Source of the DNA: Craterostigma plantagineum
Taxonomy: Eukaryota > Streptophyta > Magnoliopsida > Lamiales > Linderniaceae
Assembly: GCA_027422505.1 (NCBI GenBank)
Contig: JAPQWV010000005.1
Location: 8,995,501 to 9,059,500, forward strand
Length of the DNA stretch: 64,000 bases
Direction: 5' to 3'
Below the pieces are notes generated by a model. It was not told the origin of the DNA and did no database searches. It saw only the letters and a list, made by a program, of their open reading frames with translations. The position numbers and the translations under genes are program-made. Shown here piece by piece: positions 24,151 through 35,617 of the stretch; position 1 is the first letter of the stretch, and each line of letters opens with the position of its first letter.

Positions 24151-24883
24151 AATTTTTACTTTTATAATTCATGTTTACATTTAACTTTAAAGGTTACTCT
24201 TGACTCATAACCCTCCTTTGTGTCTTTTTAAGACATTTTGTACAACTAAATCATCGGGGGATTATTTTTAATGATTTCAAGTATATGAAGTGGATACTTC
24301 AAACTTTGCTCTCGAAGATTTAGCGAACGAAAGAAAAGATCGAAGGTCAATTCGAGACAGCCACATGAGCGACCAAAGAATGAATACAAAAAGGAGAGAT
24401 TGAAGAGACAATTTTATTGTATTCAAGACATTATGAAGTGGCTCGAGAACTTCGGACAACCCCACTTGCAAGACAAAGATAACCCGCGCTATATTGAAAA
24501 TTGAATACAAAGGGGGAGATTGTTGGAACTATTTTATTGTATTCAATTAATATAGTTATCTTAGTCTTGCTATGTAAATAAGTAGTCTAGGGCTTAATTG
24601 TAATTACTCACATTATAGGGCTACTTATGTAAATATACCACGATGGATGATATATAAAGTGAACTTAGAAATTAAGGAGTGCGTTGTAGCAAGGAATCAT
24701 AATCGAATAGAAGTTGGAATTTTAGAGAGAGAAAATTCGCTACCTTGCTTGCTCTCAAAGTAACTTCTCTCCCAAGCTATCTTCGTAAGCAAATCTCAAG
24801 CCCTAACTTCGATTTTCTTAGATTTGCTATTCCGGTCTTCGTAGATTCGATCTAGGTTGGATATCTACGGTCCTAACAGCTAG

Positions 24884-25475
24884 GTTGGATTTCACGAAAC
24901 TCATCCGTCGATTGCCCCGGCCAAGACCAGCCCGCTGCCGAGATAACCGAGCTGAGCCGAGCATCATTAGGTAAGCCCATAACCATCGGTTTGCGGGGGA
25001 ATCGCTCCAGAAGTGGTTGAGGGGTTAGCCAAGGGTCCCTCCCGAGCCAAATATCAGCCCATCCCCAATGCGAAATGAGAAGGGAACGAAGGACCGGGCG
25101 CAAGCTAAGTAGCTTCCTCCAGCTCCAAGAATCGTTAGACGACGGTTTAATGTCCCAAATTGATTTCGCCCGCAGCTTTGTGCCAAATATACAAGCAACC
25201 CAGATAGAATCCTACTCACGATGAACCAATTGCCACAAGTGTTTCATCATAAGAGCCCGGTTATCGAGTTGGATCGAGCATATCCCGAGACCTCCCTCCC
25301 TTCTCGGCATACAAACATCAGCCCAAGCGACCATCGACGAGCGGCCACCCCACAGAAATTGTCTAAATCACATCTTAATATCAGTAATAACTCCTTTGGG
25401 GAGGATGAACACCCCGGACCAGTATCTCGCCATGCCTGAGAGAACCGATTTGATCAAGTGGACTCTCCCAGCGTA
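24884..25475 (-). mobile_element. LINE (L1-type), right half of the split element
   Basis: On the minus strand the text encodes the region between reverse transcriptase and the zinc-binding C-terminus of plant L1-type LINEs. It includes GMARYWSGVFILPKGVITDI, FLWGGRSS, SWRKLLSLRPVLR and GWADIWLGRDPWL. Single frameshifts and stops occur. Joined to 15266-15660 across the Copia insertion, the reading continues through REIQPS into LPLVHP, proving that the LINE was present first. The 5' part is missing. Confidence 0.85.
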
Positions 25476-25743
25476 AGTTATTACGGTAACGAATGATAGG
25501 TTATTCATCACTTTTTATTTTTTATTTTTTTGCTTTTTTAAAATGAATATAATATGATTTTTACAAGAAATTCGGCGAATATTGCGTGATAAACTTGACC
25601 ATTAGAAGGTGATGCATGGCGAGTGGTTGACAATTACATACATCGAAGAAAGGTGATGCATGATGAGTGTTCGTTGACAATTACATACACCGAAGAATAA
25701 GCGACAATTGTAGTCGTTAATCTTTTTTCGAATATTGTAAAAT

Positions 25744-25779
<36 letters not shown>

Positions 25780-26327
25780 TATAAAACGTATTTTTTCATG
25801 TCAAACATAATTTATATTGCAACCGAAAACTGAAACAACATCATTTTAATACCATAATTTAGTTCGTTAATAATATGTATTAATTTTGGCAAATATCTTA
25901 CACAGTTGTCATTGTAATATTCTATTTTGGTACCTTACATATATAAATAATATTTTTTTTTTGTAGTTTCACATGTCGAAAATATCTCAACTTAATTTAA
26001 TTTTTAAGTTATAGAGTTTTTTGTTGAAATATTAGAGATATTTTCATACATATATTTATTGTTTATTATCGTTCAATAATTATTCCATAGGACAGACCTT
26101 TGGAATCTACGAAGAGAATTCCACTTGAGACTTTGCGAATAGGTGCTTAAGAGGAGCTCGACCGGTAAGTACCTTCTAATTTTTTTCACCGTATTAAATT
26201 GTTTAATAGACATGGAATGAATTGGTAAAGTACTTACAATTTTTACGAGTTTATTTTACATCTGCTGTGTTTTTTATGAGTTTTACGATAGTATTTTGGA
26301 ATAAATCGAATGCATTCATCGTACATG

Positions 26328-26800
26328 CAATTTTTTGTTTTTGTTGCGTGACTATATTATGAAATCTTTTCATGCATCATTTTTGTGTATGGTTGTTAAA
26401 ATCGAGGGCATTGATCAGACCTGCACAAAGATATATTTGTTGTAGGACATATATATTTGTTTTCTTCTGAAGATATGCATTAGCCAATTTTTTGTTTTTG
26501 TTGCATGATTATATTATAAGATGTTTTCATACGTCATTTTTATGTATGGTTGTTGAAATCGATGGCATTGATCAGACCTGCACAAAGATATATTTGTTGT
26601 AGGACATATATATTTGTTTTCTTCTGAAGATTTGCATTAGTCCAATTTTTTGTTTTTGTTGCATGACTATATTATGAGATGTTTTCATACATCACTTTTG
26701 TGTATAGTTGTTGAAATCGATGGCATTGATCAGACATGCACAAAGATATATTTATTGTAGGACACATATGTTTGTTTTCTTCCGAAGATTTGCATTAGTC
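26328..26800 (+). repeat. Tandem repeat, about 158 bp x 3
   Basis: Three consecutive units begin CAATTTTTTGTTTTTGTTGC at about 26328, 26485 and 26643. Each continues with GGCATTGATCAGAC(C/A)TGCAC, AAAGATATATTTGTTG and TTTGTTTTCTTCTGAAGAT. Units are highly similar. The array lies in the noncoding 5' part of the Helitron, before the Rep gene. Confidence 0.85.
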
Positions 26801-27236
26801 TTGATCTGTACCATGAATACGAATATGTTTGCGATTACCTAGGTTTTATTTATTAATCTTCTGTTATATCGAATTTTAATAGTTTACAAAAAAATTCCCC
26901 CAAAAAATAACTCTCCAACGTATTTTCTACTATTAATCATACTATTTTAGGAATCATCTATTACATTAAAACAACTATGGACGCACATAATTGTCGATCC
27001 AATTTCCCTTCAAATCAAAACATGCAAACAAGAAATCTGTGCCAATTGTCATTACAACGGGAAGCTTGATCTGTGCGGATAACAAATCTTCCCAGTAATA
27101 GTTCAAGACATTTTAGAAATAGTCAGCCTACTCGCTATCAAGCTGGTAATACCTTATACCAATTTACATATATGTCTGTGAGTCGTGAACCCGTCAATAT
27201 TTAATCATTCATTATAATAATATTTGTAGAAACATC

Positions 27237-29600
27237 GACTACAAATAGAAGGCGTCTTATCCCACAACGCTTAGATATTGGAGCGAGAATGATAAGATGC
27301 CCCAGTTGTAATGCCCTCATGTGGGTTACCAAAAAAGTTCGAGAAAGTAGCTTGAGGAATCCAAGATTTCAATTATGCTGGGGGAATGGTCAAGTTCGTC
27401 TACCAAATATTCCTATATCACCACTGTTCATTCAGTCGTTGCTATCATAGTCAGTCTTCAAAGACAAGATCCGAATGTACAATTCATTAATGGCATTCAC
27501 TTCAATGGGAGGACGAATCGACAACAGTGTTAATGATGGTAGGGGACCTTATATGTTTCGAATTAGTGGAAGCAACTACCATCGAATTGGGTCATTGCTT
27601 CCCGAACCTGGTAATGGACCGAAATTTGAGCAACTATACATTTACGACACTGAAAATGAGGTTTTCAATCGGTTAAATGCAATGAGATCATCGAGTTCTA
27701 CGGACATAAACGGTGATATTCTTCGTGGCCTACAACATATCCTTGATCAAGTAAACCCATATGTTTCAGTTTTCCGAAGCGCTTGCGATATGTTGGCACG
27801 ACAAGAAAACAATATAAATCTACGTATTCGTATCATTCAAGCAAGAGAAGGTAGACAATACACCCGTCCAACGTCAAGTGAAGTAGCGGCTTTATTGGTA
27901 GGTGATTGCACGGAAGATTTGGGGAATAGAGACGTCATTTTAGAAACAATGAGTGGAACTTTACAAAGCATAAATGAAACTCATCCATCTTATATCCCTC
28001 TCCAATATGCATTGTTGTTCTCTTATGAAACAGATGGTTGGTCAGTCAACATACCAATAAACTCTTCCAGTACCTCAAGCGATAGAGTTAGGATGATACA
28101 ATTATATGCCTATCGAATCCAAGATAGGCAAGATGATGGTGATAGTTTGGTTCGAGGTGGTCGCCTGTACCAACAATTTATTGTCGACGTATATATGCTT
28201 GCCTTCATCATATACAGGTGGCCCACGCAATGTTATTCAACATTATCAGGATGAAGTCGCAATATGTCGTAATATGGGCCCTCCTGATTATGTCATCACT
28301 TTCACGTGTAATCCGAGTTGGCCCGAAATAACTAGAGAACTGCTTCATTATGAACGCGTTGAAAATGGATGTTTGGAACGGTAGTTGCTGGTAATTCTAG
28401 ATAATTGTATTATTTCAATTTAAAATTTTTTACTTTTATTATTATATTAATTATTATTCTTAGAATATGTGTAGCTAACCAAGCTAAATAATTGCAGATT
28501 TATACGTTGTTGAATTCCAAAAACATGGACTTCCACATGCACATATACTTCTTACCGTGACCCCCAAATGATAAGCCTGCATGTAGGATGTAGACAAATT
28601 CATCAGTGCTGAGATTTTTGATAAAGACGATGACCCCCTTGCGTATGAAACAGTAACTAATTTTATGATTCATGGACCATGTGGTCCATGCTTAGTTGAT
28701 GGAAAGTGTTCAAAGCGATATTCGAAGAAATTTTGTCATGAGACCATTGTTGATGATCGAAGCTTTGTGCATTACATGCGTAGAAGAACAGTCGCGACAA
28801 CTTTAGCGAATGGTCGAGAAGTAGATAATATGTGGATAGTACCCTACAATAGGGATTTGTGTGTCAAATTTGATGCTCACATAAATGTTGAACGTGTAGC
28901 AGTTCGAAGCGTGATTAAGTATCTATACAAGTATATCCACAAAGGTCATGATCAAGCAACGTTTGTCATTGAAGATGTTCAACCTAGGAATATCATTGAT
29001 GCAGCACAACCACATCGTGTTGATGAGGTAAAGCAATATTTAGACTGTCGTTATGTCTGCTATAGAAGCGTGTTGGAGGATTTTTGATTTCGCCCTACAA
29101 CATCAATACCCATCTGTTGAGAGAATGCACTTTCATTTACCGGGCGACCAAAACATTGTCTTTCATGACAGCGATGATCTACATGAAGTTAATCAGCCAC
29201 AAAACACAATGTTGACAATGTGATTCGAAACAAACAGACGGGGTCTCATGAAGCTCGAACTTTGACATATTTGGATTTTCCAACGGAATGGTTATGGAAT
29301 CGTCAAAGTAAAACATTGGGAAAGCGTCAACAAAGAATTTCTAATGGAGACTACCTTTTGCGCATCCAAATTCTGGTGAACGCTACTATCTCAGGATGCT
29401 CCTTACGAAGGTTCATGGTGCAATGTCGTATGAGGACATACGCTCAGTAAGACGAGTTATTCAACCGACATTTCAGGCAGCGTGCCTTGAATTAGGATTG
29501 CTCGATGACAATAATGAACGGAATGATGGTTTAAGAGAAGCATCGATATAGGTGCACAACTAATAAATATGTTTTTGATGTTCGCTGAGTAAACGATCCA
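27237..29600 (+). pseudogene. Helitron Rep (HUH nuclease) domain, frameshifted
   Basis: Pieces in order: a cysteine-bearing start near 27262 (LDIGARMIRCPSCNALMW, then SSLRNPRFQLCWG); a frame from 27475 to 28254 (GPYMFRISGSNYHRIGSLLP, YIYDTENEVFNRLNAM); the Helitron_like_N block near 28080-28330 (VRGGRLYQQFIVD, then VITFTCNPSWPEI after a frameshift); the HUH motif GLPHAHILLT near 28530; and the tyrosine region VIKYLYKYIHKGHD near 28911. Rep nicks and joins single-stranded DNA during rolling-circle transposition. An intron-like stretch (28390-28497) separates two blocks. Several frameshifts and stops make it nonfunctional. Confidence 0.9.
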
Positions 29601-30604
29601 ACAAGACTATGGGAAACACATTGGGAAAACATGACTGACGATCTTGAATATATGATTCAACGTCGATCGTACGCCTTAGAGATGAAGAACATCGTAATTT
29701 AGATATCCTTGAGATTGAGCACATCCTCAACAAAAATGGGAGGTCATTGAAAGATTATCCACTAATGCCACAACCATTATTACGGGATGCGTACCACGCA
29801 ACCAATCGATTCATAATGGACGAACTTGATTACGATGCATCGTTAGAGTTGGAAAAAATTACGAACATCTTGCTTGGGGGCTTAATTCAAACCAGTATAG
29901 ACTATTTTCTGCAATCATGAGAGCTCATGATCAAAACAGAGGTGGATTATTCTTTGTTTATGGTAGTGGCGGAACTGGAAAGACCTAATTGTGGAATACA
30001 TTGGTATCTAAATTTAGGTCAGAAAGACCTATCGTTATTTCAGTCGCATCTTCAGGATTGCTGCCTTATGACTGTCTGGTGGAAAACTGCTCACACTACG
30101 TTTAAGATACAGCTAAATCCTACTGAAAATTCTGTGTGTTTGTTGATAAATCGTCATCACGAGCGGAACTAATTCGATTGGCATCATTGATAATTTGGGA
30201 TGAGGCTCCTATGACTACCCGACTTGCATTTGAGGTCGTCTACATCATTTCAGGGATATTTGTGACAATGATTTTCCTTTCGGGGGCAAATTATTTGTAT
30301 TAGGGGGTGACTTCAGACAAATATTACCGGTTGTTGCAAATGGTGGTCGAGAAGCAGTTGTCGCATCTACTTTGCACCGTTCTACTTTTTGGAGTGACTG
30401 TCAACTCATGAAGTTACAAATAAACATGCGACTTCGTGGCAGTGATTTTTTGAGTGAGAAGTAACGAAGACTTACACAATTCGGTAAATGGATCTTTGAT
30501 GTAGGGGACGACATATTGCCTGGAAGATCTCTAACAAGCACCGGTGAACCGAATTGGATTGATATTCTGATGGATTTCTTGATAATAGACGATGCACATG
30601 GGAT
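29600..30604 (+). pseudogene. Helitron PIF1-type helicase, 5' part
   Basis: The Walker A motif GSGGTGKT is at 29962-29985 within FFVYGSGGTGKT and is followed at once by a stop. Walker B appears as LIIWDEAPMTTRLAFE near 30187, and a later motif as LGGDFRQILPVV near 30304. Helicase motifs INMRLRG and FLIIDDAHGI follow up to the Copia insertion at 30605. The protein would unwind DNA during Helitron transposition. Several stops and frame changes show long decay. Confidence 0.9.
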
Positions 30605-30880
30605 TGTTGAAGATATCAGTTGCAAATCAAATGATATCAATGGGGAGAATCAATTACGAGAGAATCATTCTCCATAACTCTTCCACAAAATCATCTCTTA
30701 CATAATTGCATATTATTCTTTATTATTGCATATAATTTCTTGTAACGTTTGTTTTTATTCTTTGTTGTATTTGCCTATTTATAAGGCTGAATATGTTAAT
30801 AGAAAAATCACTCATAATTCCTTACATGGTATCAGAGCTATTGAAAGTTTCTATCTTAATTTTTCTTTTCTTCTCGTACC

Positions 30881-32176
30881 ATGGAAAATGAGCAATCCAC
30901 CATTCCTAATGTCAATGTGCCTACTAGGCCATTCACTATTATTCAATTGCAGAATACCATCAAATTAACACCCACCAATTACATAGCCTGGAAAACTCAG
31001 ATAGAAGCAACACTTCTCGGTTATGATCTGTGGAAATATATTGATGGCTCTTTTCCTTCTCCTCCAAAATTCCTCCTTGAAGGTAATAATACTGTCCCAA
31101 AACTTGCTGCGTCGACTTGGTTTCGCCAAGATCGGTTGGTTTTTGGTGCTCTCGTCGGATCTTTCTCTCAAGATCTTGTACCTCTTGTGTCTCATAGTGG
31201 CACTACCAAGGAAGCATGGGATATTCTTTCATCCACATATGCTAGTACGTCTTGCGCCCATTTCGAACAAATAAAAGTGCAGCTCTCCAGAATTACTCAC
31301 ACCAATCAATCGATTCATGAGTACATCCAAGCCATCAAAAAGTGCAGGAATCGTTTGGCTGCTATGGGAAACCTACACGAGGACATCATAGACAAGGTGC
31401 TCAAAGGTCTTGATTACGAGGTATACAAATCTGTTATCAATGCTGTTAATGCTCGAGACGTCCCTATTTCCTTTGAAGAACTCCACGAGAAGTTAATTAC
31501 CAAAGAGGTTGAAGCTACAAACACACCTCCTCCGACTTCTTTTCTGACTACTGTTCATGCTATGCAATACAAGAAAAATAATTTTAAAGGACAACAATCA
31601 AGCTATCGACCATCGGCTCTTCTTCCCACGCCTCGACCCTCTTCTTCAGTCAAGCCACAACGACCGTATTTGGGTAAGTGCCAATGGTGTCGACTCACAG
31701 GCCATGCTCTCGACAAATGCAATACACTCAAACGTTCGTATCCCACAATTGAAGTTCCAGCTCCGGCGTATGCTCATGCTGCTCAGATGCGTCCACATAC
31801 GTCATCTGTACCTCAAGCTCACATGGCACAAGGTCTTCATTCTGGCATCGCCTCCAATGGTTGGCTCATGGACAGTGGAGCCTCTCATCATGTCACAAAT
31901 GATCTCAATAACCTCTCATTGCATGCACCATATGATGGGTCAGATGAAATTGTAATTTGCGATGGTTCAACTCTTCCGATAGCAAATACAGGTACTTTTT
32001 CTCTTAATACTCCTAAAATATTCATCTTCTCTAATGTCTTACATGTCCCTTCTAAATCAAGTGATATCTTATCCGTATCTAGGTTTTGTGAGGATAAGAT
32101 ATCACTTGAATTCTTATCCTCCTTTTCGTGTCAAGGATCTGTCAAAAGGCACAATTCTTCTACAGGGACCTTCTAA
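30881..32176 (+). CDS. Copia gag and protease reading frame (431 codons)
   Basis: The frame opens at the first ATG after the primer-binding site. Residues 20-50 hold the UBN2-type gag start (TPTNYIAWKTQIEATLLGYD). A CCHC zinc knuckle CQWCRLTGHALDKC lies near residues 267-280. The protease site WLMDSGASHHVTND lies near residues 328-341. The last ~30 residues run into another frame; the true continuation (VKDLSKGTILLQGPSKAG, then WRLQAP) is in a neighbouring frame after a -1 or +1 shift near 32100. Gag and protease are thus intact but uncoupled from pol. Confidence 0.9.
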   Translation: MENEQSTIPNVNVPTRPFTIIQLQNTIKLTPTNYIAWKTQIEATLLGYDLWKYIDGSFPSPPKFLLEGNNTVPKLAASTWFRQDRLVFGALVGSFSQDLVPLVSHSGTTKEAWDILSSTYASTSCAHFEQIKVQLSRITHTNQSIHEYIQAIKKCRNRLAAMGNLHEDIIDKVLKGLDYEVYKSVINAVNARDVPISFEELHEKLITKEVEATNTPPPTSFLTTVHAMQYKKNNFKGQQSSYRPSALLPTPRPSSSVKPQRPYLGKCQWCRLTGHALDKCNTLKRSYPTIEVPAPAYAHAAQMRPHTSSVPQAHMAQGLHSGIASNGWLMDSGASHHVTNDLNNLSLHAPYDGSDEIVICDGSTLPIANTGTFSLNTPKIFIFSNVLHVPSKSSDILSVSRFCEDKISLEFLSSFSCQGSVKRHNSSTGTF

Positions 32177-33049
32177 AGCGGGTACTTATGAATGGCGTCT
32201 GCAAGCTCCTCGAGTCTACACTACTTCCAAAAAGTCCGTTCCCAATTGGCACCAGTGGGCACCCATCTAGGTCTATCTCTGATTTTTCTATGACGCATTG
32301 TCACTCAGCAATATAAATAAATGCCACAGATTACCTTTTTATTGCTATACTCTTACCTCTCGTGCCCCTCTTGATTTAATCTTTACTGACACATGGTCAA
32401 GTCCCATATTATCACATGATAATTACAAATATTATATTATTTTCGTCGATCATTTACAAAAATACACATGGTTATACCCACTCATAAAAGTCTGACATTG
32501 AGCAAACTTTTCATTATTTTCGAGCCCTTGTTGAGAAATATTTTTAGAAGACAATAGTACAAGTTTTAGTGATAATGGCGGAGAATATGAGAAGCTCAAC
32601 CTTACTTTACTTGTCATGGCATTTCCCACCTCACTACTCCTCACACTCCGGAGCATAATGGGTTTGCGGAACGTCGTCATAAGCACATTGATGAGACAGG
32701 TTTATCCCTTCTTTCTCATGCTCAAATGTCATTAGATTATTAGCCATGTGCTTTTACTACAGCCACATATTTGATTAATCGCCTCCAAACACTTAATAAT
32801 GATTCTCCTTATCTTCGTCTATTTGGGATTGTGCCTAATTACTCAAAACTGTGAAACTTCGACAGTTTGTGCTACCCATGGTTGCGGCCGTATGCTCGTC
32901 ATAAGCTTGATAATCGGTCCCTTCCATGCATCTTTGTAGGTTACTCACCAACACAAAGTGCCTATTATTGCTTACATGTTCCGTCAAACAGGGTTTATGT
33001 TTCTCGACACGTTAGATTTGTCGATAACATTTTCCATTTCAGAGTTTTA
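32130..33049 (+). pseudogene. Copia integrase, decayed
   Basis: Gag-pre-integrase text is followed by RAPLDLIFTDTW, then YIIFVDHLQKYTWLYPL near 32430. The conserved HNGFAERRHKHI is near 32655. A C-terminal block CYPWLRPYARHKLDNRSLPC continues with IFVGYSPTQSAYYCLH and ends at RHVRFVDNIFHF. Frame changes occur near 32490, 32570 and 32850. The integrase core is therefore not translatable. The hAT-type MITE follows immediately. Confidence 0.85.
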
Positions 33050-33057
33050 GTCCTTCG

Positions 33058-33596
33058 TAGGGGTGTTCGTTCGGTACAAACCGAACCGAACCGAACCGAA
33101 ATTTCGGTTCCCCCATTTCCAAAACCGAATACCGAACCGAATTTCTCGGTTCGGTATACGGTTATTACCGAAATTTTTTCGGTTAATTCGGTTTTTTTAC
33201 CGAATTAACCGAATTTTCAATAAAAAAAAAGAATTTTAATTATATTTAAATTAATATATATAATTTAATATAATTTTTTTGGGTTTATAAAAAAAGTTAT
33301 ATTAAATTATATATATTAATTTAAATATTACTGAAAATTCGTTTTTTAATATATAAATTAATAAAATATAGTTATATTTTCATTATTAATAAAATATAAT
33401 ATATTTTAATTTTAAAATTTCGGTAATTCGGTATACCGAAATACCGAAAATCCAAAACCTATACCGAACCGAATTACCGAAATTTTTTTTTTAATAACCG
33501 AATACCGAACCGAATTTTTCGGTTCGGTTCGGTTTTGTACCGAATTTTCGGTTTTTCGGTTAATCGGTTCGGTTAACCGAAAAACGCACACCCCTA
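33058..33596. mobile_element. hAT-type MITE of a second family (CCGAA-rich)
   Basis: Termini are TAGGGGTGTTCGTTCGGT and the inverse ending CACACCCCTA. A perfect 8-bp TSD GTCCTTCG stands outside (33050-33057 and 33597-33604). Both arms are runs of ACCGAA / TTCGGT, so the 539-bp element can fold back on itself over much of its length around an AT-rich centre. It interrupts the Copia pol gene, so it inserted after that element. No transposase is present. Confidence 0.93.
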
Positions 33597-33604
33597 GTCC
33601 TTCG

Positions 33605-35392
33605 TCTACTCCTATATCTTCTATTAATGTTACAGAATGGTGCATAGTGTCACTTTCCGTTGATACAGAAACTCATGTACAGCCCATGGTCCAGCCCACG
33701 ATCGACCCTCAAAACCCGCCTACTGTCACTATCTCACCTCTACAAGAGTCATCAACCAGCCCACATCCACCACACCCTTCAACTAGAACCATCATCACTC
33801 GCCTTCAATTGTGACGCCAAAACCCAAGTTTGCCAACCCAACCACGACCCAATCTCGGTTAGTTGAACCTCGTAATATTAGTCAAGCGCTAAAAGATCCT
33901 CAATGGCAGCATGCAATGATGGAGGAATATAATGCATTATTGCGTAATGGTACATGGGAGCTTGTTCCTTCGCAACCGTCTCAAAATGTTATTGGCTGCA
34001 AATGGGTATATCGTATTAAATATAAGTCTTTGTAGGCCCGCCTTGTTGCTAAGGGTTTTCTTCAACGGCCTGGAATTGATTATTCGGACACTTTTAGCCC
34101 GATTATCAAGCCTACAATAGTTAGACTCATGCTATCTCTTGCAGTCACAAATAAATGGAATATTCGACAGCTTGATATTAGTAACGCCTTTCTTCAGGGG
34201 CAATCTTCACGAGAATGTCTTCATGTCGGAGTCCATGGGTTTCCTGGATAAAGATAATCCCACTCATGTATGAAAACTCAAGAAGGCTATTTACGGTCTC
34301 AAACAAGCTCCGAGAGCTTGGTATCAAAAGCTTCGCACATATCTTATCTCTTACGGATTTCACAATTCCATTGTTGGTTCATCATTATTCATATACAAGA
34401 ATAATAATGTTACTTTTTTTATCTCTTGGTATATGTCGATGACTAATTATTATGGGTCCTTTCTTCAGCTTTACAGGTGTTCGTTACTAAGTTGGCTTCT
34501 CAGTTTTCTTTAAAAGATTTGGGGCCACTATCTTAGTTTCTTGGAGTTGAGGTGCTCTCTCATGAGCATGGATTGTTCTTGAGCCAGAAGAAGTATATTC
34601 AAGATATACTGCATCGTGCCAAGATGTCGGATGCTAAACCAGTACATACTCCTATAGTCGCTTATCCTCCTCTTAACCTCACTGATGGCTCTCATTTAAC
34701 CAATCTAACTGACTATCGTGCATTATTTGGAAGTCTACAATATCTATCTTTGACAAGGCCGGATGTTGCGTTCGCAGTTAACAAGCTCTCTCAATATATG
34801 CACAAACCTACAGATCTACACTATGCGGCCCTCAAAAGACTACTTCGCTATCTTAATGGTACTTCCCATCATGGTATTATCATTCATTGTGACTCTCCAA
34901 CACAACTTCATGCTTTTTGTGATGCGGATTGGGCCAGTGATGGTGATAACTATTTATATACAACTGGATACATAGTTTATTTGGGAAGAAATCCCCTCTC
35001 TTGGAGCTCCAAAAAACAAAAAGGAGCCTTGCTCGATCCTCGACAGAAGCGGAATTAGAGCTGTTGCAACTACAAGTGCTGAGATCATATGACTTCAGTC
35101 TCTTCTACAAGAGTTAGATATTAATCTCCAACAAGTTCCTACTATTTACTGCGATAACCTTGGAGCTACTCATTATACGGTAAATCCAATTTTTCATTCT
35201 CGGATGAAGCACCTCGCACTAGCTTTCCACTTCGTACGGGAACAAGTTCAAAAAAGGCACACTTCGTGTGCAACATATTTTTGGCCGTGATCAGCTAGCG
35301 GATAGTCTCACGAAACCTCTAGCTAGGTCTCGTCTTCATGTCTTATTTATCAAGATTGGACTTGCTCAAAGACCGTCCATCTTGCGGGGGAA
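33605..35392 (+). pseudogene. Copia reverse transcriptase and RNase H, decayed
   Basis: Reverse transcriptase begins near 33865 (SQALKDPQWQHAMMEEYNAL, then NVIGCKWVYRIKYK) and has a premature stop at 34033. It continues through [29 protein letters not shown] near 34285 and LGVEVLSHEHGLFLSQKKYI near 34545. The catalytic YVDD box is lost in a frameshifted stretch near 34430. RNase H follows: SLTRPDVAFAVNKLSQYM, AFCDADWASDGDN, and a C-terminal block [20 protein letters not shown] near 35270. Stops and shifts throughout. Confidence 0.85.
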
Positions 35393-35617
35393 TGTTGAAG
35401 ATATCAGTTACAAATCAAATGATATCAATGAGGAGGATCAATTACGAGAGAATCATTCTCCATAACTCTTCCACAAAATCATCTCTTATATAATTGCATA
35501 TTATTCTTTATTATTGCATATAATTTCTTGTAACGTTTGTTTTGATTCTTTGTTGTATTTGCCTATTTATAAGGCTGAATATATTAATAGAAAAATCACT
35601 TCTCATAATTCCTTACA

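Larger units (their letters stand above)
15666..24878 (+). mobile_element. LTR retrotransposon, Copia SIRE/Maximus-like, pol deleted
   Basis: LTRs at 15666-16031 and 24521-24878 share most of their sequence and end in CCTAACA. A perfect 5-bp TSD GCTAG stands outside (15661-15665 and 24879-24883). A tRNA-iMet-type primer-binding site TGGTATCA begins at 16034. The 3' LTR begins TGTTGGAAC directly after AAGGGGGAGAT, a polypurine tract; the first base of the 5' LTR has mutated to C. Inside are a gag-like coiled-coil gene and a damaged protease site near 19250, but no integrase, reverse transcriptase or RNase H. A 2.4-kb solo LTR is nested at 20337-22703. LTR differences suggest an old insertion. 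It is non-autonomous today. Confidence 0.93.
30605..35617 (+). mobile_element. Copia LTR retrotransposon inside the Helitron
   Basis: LTRs at 30605-30826 (222 bp) and 35393-35617 (225 bp) differ at only a few positions and an indel, so the insertion is fairly recent. Both start TGTTGAAGATATCAG and end CCTTACA. The 5' LTR is followed directly by the tRNA-iMet primer-binding site TGGTATCAGAGC, and a polypurine tract GCGGGGGAA precedes the 3' LTR. Flanking 5-mers are GGGAT and TTGAT, an imperfect match. Gag, protease, integrase, reverse transcriptase and RNase H are all traceable but broken. A hAT-type MITE is inserted between integrase and reverse transcriptase. Confidence 0.95.
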
